A DNA stretch of 64,000 nt from Xylanibacter brevis ATCC 19188. Lineage in GTDB: Bacteria; Bacteroidota; Bacteroidia; Bacteroidales; Bacteroidaceae. The stretch is taken from NCBI RefSeq assembly GCF_000621725.1, contig NZ_JHXM01000007.1, positions 124,001 to 188,000 on the forward strand, read 5' to 3'. The notes beneath the pieces are model-generated. The model was given only the letters and a program-made list of their open reading frames with translations, had not been told where the DNA came from and made no database searches. Shown piece after piece: positions 1 to 7,298 of the stretch (position 1 is its first letter; the number at the start of each line of letters is the position of its first letter). The position numbers and the translations under genes were made by a program.

Positions 1-2
1 AG

Positions 3-440
3 TTTCCTACTTACTACAAGAAGGAACCTTCACTTGTTACAGACACCCTTCTCATGGCAGCAACATATCGTTGCTTGTTTAGACATAGCCCGACACTGGA
101 GATACATGAGCGTCCGTTCTTTGATACGTTCCCATCGACGTGGAGTGAATTCTATGCCGTGATGATATCAGATGAGTATGGAAATAACGGTTTTCGTAGC
201 AAAGCCGATGCATACATTCATGCTTTCGAGTTGTTGAGTTGTATTCCTGTACGTGAGAAGCTCCGCAAGATGGTAGGTATCTCTATTGGTGCGATGGCGC
301 AAGACCCCACCTCAGAACTGTGGCGTACGGTAGTAATTAATCTCAGCAATAAATACAAGGATGAACTGAACAGTGTGCTTCGGGAATTCGAGCCTTGGCA
401 ACAAACCTCATTCCGACAATTCGTGGAGAATAAGGAGTGA
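3..440 (+). CDS. C-terminal part of a duplicated exported partner protein (5' end outside window)
   Basis: The reading frame is open from the left edge, so this is the end of a gene whose start lies outside the window. Its residues match the last third of the protein at 1370-2899 almost exactly, including FPSTWSEFYAVMISDEYGNN, REKLRKMVGISIGAMAQDP and the ending SFRQFVENKE. The two genes are therefore tandem paralogues. No enzyme motif is visible and I do not recognise the family. It lies directly upstream of a GG-leader cysteine hydrolase, the same position its paralogue holds relative to the next one. That alternation suggests a dedicated partner or immunity protein, which is inference. Confidence 0.75.
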   Translation, partial: FPTYYKKEPSLVTDTLLMAATYRCLFRHSPTLEIHERPFFDTFPSTWSEFYAVMISDEYGNNGFRSKADAYIHAFELLSCIPVREKLRKMVGISIGAMAQDPTSELWRTVVINLSNKYKDELNSVLREFEPWQQTSFRQFVENKE

Positions 441-456
441 TCGAATGAATGAAAGG

Positions 457-489
457 GGATGGCTCTTCAGACCTCTGCAAGAGCCATCC
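457..489 (+). other. Perfect 11-bp hairpin between two genes
   Basis: GGATGGCTCTT at 457-467 is exactly complementary to AAGAGCCATCC at 479-489, with an 11-nt loop. It lies just after the stop codon of the upstream gene, where a terminator would sit. No T-run follows on the + strand, so it could equally be an RNA-stabilising or processing hairpin. Confidence 0.6.
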
Positions 490-530
490 GTTATAAAAAC
501 ATTAATTAAATAATTCATTATCTTGTAACT

Positions 531-1328
531 ATGAAACGAAAACTAACCAAAGCAACGCTCTCCGAATTGGAGTTGCATGCAGAGATCATGAAACTGTTTG
601 AACAGAAAAGAATTGTGGGTGGTGGAAATGGCACCTACCAGGATCCATTTACGTATTCTGAATGGCTGCAATATAGTGCAAGGGATGAGGTTTATTATTA
701 TGACCAAATGGGTCATCTCTGCTGGTCTGGTGTAATATATTCTGGTTATATTCCTGGTAAAGATTATGGTTATAGTTCAGGTTATGATTCTGGTTGTTGG
801 GGGTGTTCGTATAGTTGTGTAATTACCCATGAACCGACTTGCTTGGAGTCTGATGTCATACATAGTGGAGGTAGTACTTGCGATACGCAGGAGAAAAGAG
901 GTACTTGCGTACCACACGTGATGTCATGGGCCGCAACAATACTTGGACAAGATTGGAGGGATGAAGGATGGTTCGTAAAGGAATACCGGAATTGTTTTAA
1001 CAAAAACTTTGATATAAAAAAAGGAATTGACCGTAATGAATTAGACCCTTATTTAAAAGCATATTTTAGTGTTGAAGAATTGAATAATAGTGCAAATTCC
1101 ATTCAGCAGGCACTAACCTCAAAATTGCCCGTTATTGGAACTTTAAAAGATGGTGTTTGTCCATCAGTCAATGGACTACACGAGGTTCTGATTAACGATT
1201 GTGATGCATCTGGAAAGATAGTGTGTACAAATCCTGGCAACGACAAAAAAGAAACTTACTCTTTAGATGATTTCGAAGGAAACTATTTTTATAGGATAAA
1301 TAGTATATTGCCGTATTATGGTATGTGA
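531..1328 (+). CDS. GG-leader secreted cysteine-peptidase-like protein (C39/papain fold)
   Basis: Residues 1-32 form a leader with SELELHAEIMKLFEQKRIV followed by GGG, as in double-glycine leaders that C39-type ABC exporters cleave. The leader is nearly identical to that of the gene at 2979. Residues 35-115 are a Tyr/Gly/Cys-rich linker. The C-terminal domain shows a candidate nucleophile in GTCVPHVMSWA (Cys126), a histidine in GLHEVLIND (His217) and a third polar element in TNPGND (Asn234). This is the layout of C39_2/papain-like peptidases. There is no ordinary Sec signal peptide. The likely role is an exported hydrolase toxin or processing protease, which is inference. The partner genes on both sides are paralogues of each other. 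No exporter lies in the window. Confidence 0.7.
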   Translation: MKRKLTKATLSELELHAEIMKLFEQKRIVGGGNGTYQDPFTYSEWLQYSARDEVYYYDQMGHLCWSGVIYSGYIPGKDYGYSSGYDSGCWGCSYSCVITHEPTCLESDVIHSGGSTCDTQEKRGTCVPHVMSWAATILGQDWRDEGWFVKEYRNCFNKNFDIKKGIDRNELDPYLKAYFSVEELNNSANSIQQALTSKLPVIGTLKDGVCPSVNGLHEVLINDCDASGKIVCTNPGNDKKETYSLDDFEGNYFYRINSILPYYGM

Positions 1329-1369
1329 TAAACAATTAGATTAGTTTTCTTTTAATCGTTATATTGACT

Positions 1370-2899
1370 ATGAAAAAGAAATATTGTATTTTGTTTTTAG
1401 CACTGATAATTTCTTCAGTAAATAATGCTCAGGAAGTAACCATGGATTTCCTAAAGTCCAGTTCGTGGCTCTGGAAACGACTCGACCTTAGATATGCATT
1501 CACTGATGATAGTATATACAGGGACTATAACTCCGTGAGTTATGGCACAATGTCCCAAGCTTATTATCTTGCATCTGAGCCACATCGCAGGTTCCGTGAT
1601 GAATTGGTTGGGAAAAACAAAGAAGGAAACTATGTCATTGTAAAGAGTTTTAGTACGGGTGAGCCTTACAGCTATAGGATATTGTCTGTTTCTAATAAAG
1701 AAATTATTTTCGATTTTGAATATCCTAAAATGACTCTCTCGAAAAACGATAGTGAGAAATATGATACACTGTGTCTTTCTAGCTCTTATAAGGAACTGGC
1801 TTATAAGCATGGCAAACAATATCAGCAAGCGTTCTTTGATAGGTTCCCATCTACATGGTATGATTTTGAGCGCACGTTCAATGGTGCTTTCTTCAAAAAC
1901 GATATAAAGGCGATCTACAAACAGGACTTCTCGCACGACTTTGAGAAGTATCTCAATGCGTTTAGCAACCTAAAGGACATTGATGCCAAGGAGTATTATC
2001 GTAAACTCATTGGCATCACCATTGGTATGCCGATACAAAACACCCCGGCATCGGACATGTGGCAGAAGATAGTGGCAACCAAGATTTCCGAAAACAACGA
2101 ACTGGTTTTGCAATTGTTGAAAGAGAAGAGCGAACTCCAACAGGCTCGTTTCTGGCAGTTCGTAAAGAAAGACAACATGCGATTAAAGGCGGGTAGTGTA
2201 ACCGGTGAAAAGCGAAGTTGTATAAAGGAGATATGGAGAGTACCAGCTTCCTATATAGATATAGAACGTATTTACTTGACAGACTCTCTTTGCTATGTCA
2301 TCAAAAATTGCGTACCTCGTAAGACACCGGAAATCACGATCATAGCTCCTTACCAGATGTCAGATAGTGGAAACAAAGTTGATGGTGCCATTGTGTTTTC
2401 TCATATTCAGGATGGGAAGCATACGAAACTACAGATGCACCTACCTGGAGCCGATGGTAAATTTCCTACTTACTTCAAGAAGGAACCTTCACTTGTTACT
2501 GACACCCTTCTCATGGCAGCAACATATCGTTGCATATTCAGACAGAGTCAAGCACTGGAGATACATGAGCGCCCATTCTTCGATACGTTCCCATCGACTT
2601 GGAGTGAATTCTATGCCGTGATGATATCAGATGAGTATGGCAATAACGGTTTTCGTAGCAATGCCGATAGATACATTTATACTTTCAAGCATTTGAGTTG
2701 TATTCCTGTACGCGAGAAGCTCCGTAAGATGGTAGGTATCTCTATTGGTGCCATGGCCCAAGACCCCACCTCTGAACTGTGGCGTACGGTAGTAAGCGAT
2801 CTCTCTACTCGTTACAAAGAGGAACTGAACAGCGTGCTTCAGGAATTCGAGCCTTGGCAGCAAACCTCATTCCGACAATTCGTGGAGAATAAGGAGTGA
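1370..2899 (+). CDS. Exported partner protein with internal duplication (possible immunity protein)
   Basis: The start was moved to the ATG at 1370 because it begins a clear signal peptide (MKKKYCILFLALIISS, ending near NNAQ); the TTG two codons upstream is less likely. The protein contains two related halves. Each has an FPSTW motif, an IGITIG or VGISIG motif, a W-containing helix, and an ending of the type FWQFVKKDN or FRQFVENKE. The second half is almost identical to the gene fragment at 3-440. I know no family for it. It is exported and sits between two leader-bearing hydrolases, so a periplasmic immunity or adaptor role is plausible but unproven. Confidence 0.7.
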   Translation: MKKKYCILFLALIISSVNNAQEVTMDFLKSSSWLWKRLDLRYAFTDDSIYRDYNSVSYGTMSQAYYLASEPHRRFRDELVGKNKEGNYVIVKSFSTGEPYSYRILSVSNKEIIFDFEYPKMTLSKNDSEKYDTLCLSSSYKELAYKHGKQYQQAFFDRFPSTWYDFERTFNGAFFKNDIKAIYKQDFSHDFEKYLNAFSNLKDIDAKEYYRKLIGITIGMPIQNTPASDMWQKIVATKISENNELVLQLLKEKSELQQARFWQFVKKDNMRLKAGSVTGEKRSCIKEIWRVPASYIDIERIYLTDSLCYVIKNCVPRKTPEITIIAPYQMSDSGNKVDGAIVFSHIQDGKHTKLQMHLPGADGKFPTYFKKEPSLVTDTLLMAATYRCIFRQSQALEIHERPFFDTFPSTWSEFYAVMISDEYGNNGFRSNADRYIYTFKHLSCIPVREKLRKMVGISIGAMAQDPTSELWRTVVSDLSTRYKEELNSVLQEFEPWQQTSFRQFVENKE

Positions 2900-2978
2900 C
2901 GATGAATAGACATAATAACCTCTTTTTAAAGACATACAAACAAACGAACATACCTGATTTTACAAACAGACTTATTAT

Positions 2979-3734
2979 ATGAAACGAAAGTTAACACGTG
3001 CAACGCTCTCCGAATTGGAGTTGCATGCAGAGATCATGAAACTGTTTGAACAGAAAAGAATTGTGGGAGGGGGAGATGGTTCGATTAATAACCCCTATAC
3101 CTATGAACAATTCCTTGGGACATTAAATTTCCCTGGAGGATGGGTAGATATTGGGGGTGAATTAACATATTGTTATCCAGAAGTTGTTGTTGTGCCAAAT
3201 GGATCAGATTGTGGCAGCGGTACGTGGGATGACGAAGGTTATCTCTCTGGTGGAAATAATTATGGATCTCCAGCTCAAGATTATACACTAACAGATAGCA
3301 CTTATATCTCAACAGGAAGTGTTGGCTCTTCAACATATTCTAGCAGTGGCTCGTCGCTATCAGGCTCGATAATTCTTGAAAATGCACGAAAATATGAGGG
3401 AACGAAGTATGTTTATGGTGGTATTTCTGCTACTGGTATAGATTGTAGTGGACTCATCATGAGGGCTTGTAATCTAAATATAAGATGGACAACTTCTTCG
3501 AGGCTCCCTTCTGAACAGTTTGAGATTATAAAACCAAGCACATCTTCACATGATTCTTTTGTTTCATCATTACACAAAGGTGATATTTTAGTTTGGCCTG
3601 GTCAGCATGCAGTTATATATGTGGATGGTTATAATATATATCACGCACATTCATCTGGAGTTAATCAGACGGGAGATTTATCCTCATATTGGATAAAGAC
3701 AAAAGGTTATCCAGTTGTTTATAGAGTAAAATAA
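2979..3734 (+). CDS. GG-leader secreted NlpC/P60 cysteine hydrolase
   Basis: Residues 1-32 repeat the leader of the gene at 531 with only three or so changes (T-R-A-T-L-S-E-L-E-L-H, then KLFEQKRIVGGG). The cargo is unrelated: a Ser/Gly-rich linker to about residue 130, then an NlpC/P60 domain. That domain has the nucleophile in GIDCSGLIM (Cys156), the histidine in GQHAVIYVDG (His210) and a third polar site in YHAHSSG (His222 or His224). NlpC/P60 enzymes cut peptidoglycan peptide bonds, so the protein is probably an exported wall hydrolase or toxin. The next gene starts 7 bp downstream and may be co-transcribed. Confidence 0.8.
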   Translation: MKRKLTRATLSELELHAEIMKLFEQKRIVGGGDGSINNPYTYEQFLGTLNFPGGWVDIGGELTYCYPEVVVVPNGSDCGSGTWDDEGYLSGGNNYGSPAQDYTLTDSTYISTGSVGSSTYSSSGSSLSGSIILENARKYEGTKYVYGGISATGIDCSGLIMRACNLNIRWTTSSRLPSEQFEIIKPSTSSHDSFVSSLHKGDILVWPGQHAVIYVDGYNIYHAHSSGVNQTGDLSSYWIKTKGYPVVYRVK

Positions 3735-3741
3735 GATATCT

Positions 3742-4734
3742 ATGATTAGATTATTAATAAGTGTTCTTCTCTTACAATTATCATTTTCGGCTTTTGCAGG
3801 TGATGATATTATAAGACGATGGGAGTTTGAGATAAATACACAAGATGGTGTGTCTTGTACTTATGATTCTGAGAGCAACAAATTGTTACTATCGGGTTTT
3901 GAGGCTTCGGATGACAGCTTGTTCTATTTCGCAGGGGGAACCCCGCTTCGCCTTGTTTGTTTCGATGGTACGAAAATAGTGTTCAGTAGAACCATTGGTG
4001 ATATAAATTCTGCTTCTGCTTTCCTAAAGCTAAGAGGCGATAGTATCTACTTATTCAATAATGAAACTGTAAGCCTTCTTCGAGTTCATAAAACAGGTAC
4101 GGGACCTGTGAACAGACTGCCTATCATGATATCTGAGAGTCATTCTTCGACTGAAACCGCATTTGTTCCTACTGACTGTTATATGAGTGATGACGATGTC
4201 GTCTTGCTGAGACAGCGAAACACCATAACGGTAAATGATACTTATGTATTTCCTGGGTATGATGTCATACATGTTGGCTATGATGGTCGTTTTGTCAAAT
4301 GGAAGTGGGTGGGGGATAATGAAAGTACTATTGGTAACTGTTATTTCAACAACGACATCCTTAATCAGTATCTATATCCATCGAAAACACTAAAGTTGAA
4401 GGATTTCGTAGGTCTTTATAAGGGCGACTGGAATGGATATGGCATTTATTGGGGGGAAACTCTTCATGCTGATAAGGCTTCGTGGACCGTTGTTTTTACG
4501 AACAAAGACAATGATGTAATTGACTCCTATCATATTTCATATCATGTTGATGATAAGTATGCAGTTATTCCCCTGCCTGTATTAACCCATCGGATAGATG
4601 ACGAGACGGCATACACATCCCCCTCTTATTGTATCCTTCGTGGACGCTATCTGTACATGGTGGGCTATCAGGGCGAAAAAGGAAGAATCATAGTTTGCAG
4701 AGTAGATTTGCAAAAAATAAAGGAAGGGAATTAA
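3742..4734 (+). CDS. Exported protein of unknown function, 330 aa
   Basis: A signal peptide is visible (MIRLLISVLLLQLSFSAFAG). The mature part is rich in short beta-type segments such as YDSESNKLLLSGF, DSIYLFNNETVSLLRV and VILHVGYDG-like stretches, which could form a propeller, but I recognise no named domain. It starts 7 bp after the NlpC/P60 gene. It could be an immunity protein for that hydrolase in place of the duplicated partner type seen upstream, but nothing in the sequence tests this. Confidence 0.6.
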   Translation: MIRLLISVLLLQLSFSAFAGDDIIRRWEFEINTQDGVSCTYDSESNKLLLSGFEASDDSLFYFAGGTPLRLVCFDGTKIVFSRTIGDINSASAFLKLRGDSIYLFNNETVSLLRVHKTGTGPVNRLPIMISESHSSTETAFVPTDCYMSDDDVVLLRQRNTITVNDTYVFPGYDVIHVGYDGRFVKWKWVGDNESTIGNCYFNNDILNQYLYPSKTLKLKDFVGLYKGDWNGYGIYWGETLHADKASWTVVFTNKDNDVIDSYHISYHVDDKYAVIPLPVLTHRIDDETAYTSPSYCILRGRYLYMVGYQGEKGRIIVCRVDLQKIKEGN

Positions 4735-4793
4735 GTGACACTAGTAAACAAATAATCGTAGGTCGATAAGAAAAAAACTAAATGACTATAAAT

Positions 4794-6200
4794 ATGAAAA
4801 AATTTCTTTTAGCATCGTTGCTTGCATTGCCATTAACAGTGAGCGCAGATAATGAAAAGGTAATAGCCCAAACAAAGGGTAGCATTACTTTTGTGGTCGA
4901 TGAGAATCTGGAGGCTATTCCGGATTGTGATCCGTATGATACCGGTGAAATGTCTGCCAGCTTCTTGCTTGGTAATAAAAATATAAAACTAGAGGACCGA
5001 CATATCATTGCCACCAGCTTTGCTGATGCCCAATGCATGAGAAATGCTTTCGAGGATGCCTTCTATTGTAGTGTTGTTGATGCATACGCTAAACACAAGT
5101 CGCTGACGCTTTCACCCGATATGATGTGGCTGCTCATCAGCCAAGGCTTCGCTCGCTATGTGAACGCTCATCCAGAGGAGTTGCGCCATCAGCTGGTTAA
5201 TCATAAAAAAAAGAAGACGCTGGTGGTGATAACTTCTGAGGACCTGCTCACAGGCCATCCCGACTGGCCAGAGCTTATAGATAACTTTGCATCGCAGATT
5301 GACCAATGTACCAAGGGTGACATTGCAAAGACCATTACGGCCGACTTTTCAACAACAGGTTCTGCAGAGCGGGTGGCTTCGCAGATTACACTGATGGAGA
5401 GTGTGAAGTCTTACTTCAACTATCTGATTATCTACATGAGTTGTGGCATTCCGACAATCACACTGAAAGGAACGCCCGATGACTGGCGTCAGGTGATGGA
5501 AAAGAGCAAGAGATTAGAAAAGTACGGCCTTGGCGAGTGGACCAAGAGTCTGGAGCCCATACTCGCAGAGTTCGTTTGTGCAGCGGAAGGCCGACCTAAC
5601 CAGAGCTTTTGGCAGGACATCCTGAAGAAGAATAGGTTGAAAGAACTACAGAGTGGTGGTGGTTGTATTCCTGGAGAACCAACACATTTTGATGGTTGGA
5701 TACTCAAATTCTTTCCCGATGAGAACGGAAAGACGCTCGATGTGATTGATTATGGAGAAAGAATGCCTGCAGAACAGGTGAGCGTGGGCTTCAAATACCA
5801 AGTTGTTGATCCATTTAATAATTCTGTAGTGAGTGAGACTCCCATGGAATTATGGGCAGGATTCGTTGGTGTAGATGTAGATACGCTCACCAATACCTAT
5901 ACACCAAAAATTGGCTGGCTCGTGCGCAAGTCTCCTAGCGATGAGGATCAGATTAAAGAACTACGAAAGCAGGATGATGCATATGCTATTAATCTCACTG
6001 TTGATGAGGTTCCCGAGATACTTTCTCGCATGGAACACATTAAGAGATTAGGCCTTTCTTTCAAAGGTGATGTAAAGCTGCCAGACTGGTTCTTTAAATT
6101 GAAGATTGACAGATTGACTATCGATGGAAAAATGACCGATAAGCAGAGAGCTCTTATCAAGAAGCACTTCCCACAAGTGGCATTCGAAGCTGTCTATTAG
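4794..6200 (+). CDS. Exported DUF4419 protein
   Basis: The start at 4794 gives a clean signal peptide (MKKFLLASLLALPLTVSA); an in-frame ATG four codons upstream is less likely. The central part carries the hallmark of DUF4419: LTLSPDMMWLLISQGFARYV followed by HPEELRHQLVNHKKKK. Then come PDWPELIDNFASQI and a GGGCIPGEPTHFDGWILKFFP stretch that is typical of the family's second half. The C-terminal 120 residues resemble a leucine-rich add-on (EILSRMEHIKRLGLSFKGDVKLPDWFFKLKIDRLTIDGKM). The function of DUF4419 is not known to me. It lies in a run of exported proteins. Confidence 0.75.
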   Translation: MKKFLLASLLALPLTVSADNEKVIAQTKGSITFVVDENLEAIPDCDPYDTGEMSASFLLGNKNIKLEDRHIIATSFADAQCMRNAFEDAFYCSVVDAYAKHKSLTLSPDMMWLLISQGFARYVNAHPEELRHQLVNHKKKKTLVVITSEDLLTGHPDWPELIDNFASQIDQCTKGDIAKTITADFSTTGSAERVASQITLMESVKSYFNYLIIYMSCGIPTITLKGTPDDWRQVMEKSKRLEKYGLGEWTKSLEPILAEFVCAAEGRPNQSFWQDILKKNRLKELQSGGGCIPGEPTHFDGWILKFFPDENGKTLDVIDYGERMPAEQVSVGFKYQVVDPFNNSVVSETPMELWAGFVGVDVDTLTNTYTPKIGWLVRKSPSDEDQIKELRKQDDAYAINLTVDEVPEILSRMEHIKRLGLSFKGDVKLPDWFFKLKIDRLTIDGKMTDKQRALIKKHFPQVAFEAVY

Positions 6201-6237
6201 TTTCGAAGTGACAGACTGTATTTAAATGATAGCGATT

Positions 6238-7158
6238 ATGAAAAAGAAAACGATTATTATCACATTGTGTTTAATTGTGGCTGTAGTCACTGGCGCCGCC
6301 TGTATGCTGTACGTCCATTCAGTTGTTAAGTCCGATGAGGAGGTGGTGACACTCTTGTCCAAGCTAAAGGCCGACGAGATGTTTCCTCTGTATGCCATTC
6401 ATTCAGAATGTGACAGCGTGTTTGTTATTAAGCCTTATGCTACGGACTTTGCAGAACGCCATGCTCATATTGTGATGTCTGATAAATTGAAGAACCAAAT
6501 AATAAATGTAGCAATAGGTAATGAGGAGTGTTGTCAGCTTCTGTTTGTCAGAAACAATGAGGTGGTGTCTTATGCTAAAGTAGAAAGAGCGGTTGCAGAC
6601 TTTGCGCATTTGGAATCTGATGCGTATGGTGTGGAGGATAAGCTGTTTCTTGACCAGAAAAGGGATGTAAAAGAGAATAAACCAGAGGCACCCATTTCAG
6701 CGGAGCGTCAAGCAGCTATAGATTTTAAGAATAAGAACGCTGGTCGCTTGCGTAGCTATCTGGGAACCGGGAATTATGTTCATGCCAAGCAATTGTTGGA
6801 TTCCATTCTGGTGAACTATCCCAACGACCCCCAGTCAAATTTCGCGTATGGCTATATAGCGGAGATGGAAGGAGACGACAGTAGTGCCAAGAGGTACTAT
6901 CAGAAATCTATTTCGATCTATGATTCCATTATCGTTTCAAAACTTGATGTATGGAATGATATTAATCGTGCATATACCATTCTGTATATGTCTGGAAGGA
7001 ATGCATACTTAGCAACGTTGGATTCCGTCAGCGAACTGAGAAAGTACTCCTCTGATAGAAGAAATTGGGAAGTCATCGAAAATATGAGGCAACTGGGGCT
7101 CTCTATAGAACACAAAGGTGTAAGCTTCGGTGCAGAAGAGGGTAAGCCATTCGACTGA
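6238..7158 (+). CDS. Membrane-anchored or exported protein with a TPR-like segment
   Basis: The start at the ATG of MKKKTIIITL is preferred because it begins a hydrophobic N-terminal anchor or signal (about residues 4-24). The middle has no known motif. Around residues 170-235 the pattern HAKQLLDSILVNYPNDPQSNFAYG and then AKRYYQKSISIYDSI reads as one or two TPR-like helical pairs, which usually serve protein contacts. No catalytic motif is visible. It follows the DUF4419 gene by about 37 bp and precedes an M16 peptidase gene, so it may share their transcript. Confidence 0.6.
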   Translation: MKKKTIIITLCLIVAVVTGAACMLYVHSVVKSDEEVVTLLSKLKADEMFPLYAIHSECDSVFVIKPYATDFAERHAHIVMSDKLKNQIINVAIGNEECCQLLFVRNNEVVSYAKVERAVADFAHLESDAYGVEDKLFLDQKRDVKENKPEAPISAERQAAIDFKNKNAGRLRSYLGTGNYVHAKQLLDSILVNYPNDPQSNFAYGYIAEMEGDDSSAKRYYQKSISIYDSIIVSKLDVWNDINRAYTILYMSGRNAYLATLDSVSELRKYSSDRRNWEVIENMRQLGLSIEHKGVSFGAEEGKPFD

Positions 7159-7298
7159 AATCCCATAAAACATGAATTTTGTTAATAGGCTATATAGCTT
7201 AATAACTTATAATTAACCAAAACAACGTTATTTTGTAAAACCGCATCAAGAACGATATACTGAGCTATCTAGTGTTCAGATATTATAATTATACTTTT

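Noticed and set aside
457-489. Calling the hairpin an intrinsic terminator
   Set aside because: The stem is perfect but is followed by GTTATAAAAAC rather than a T-run.
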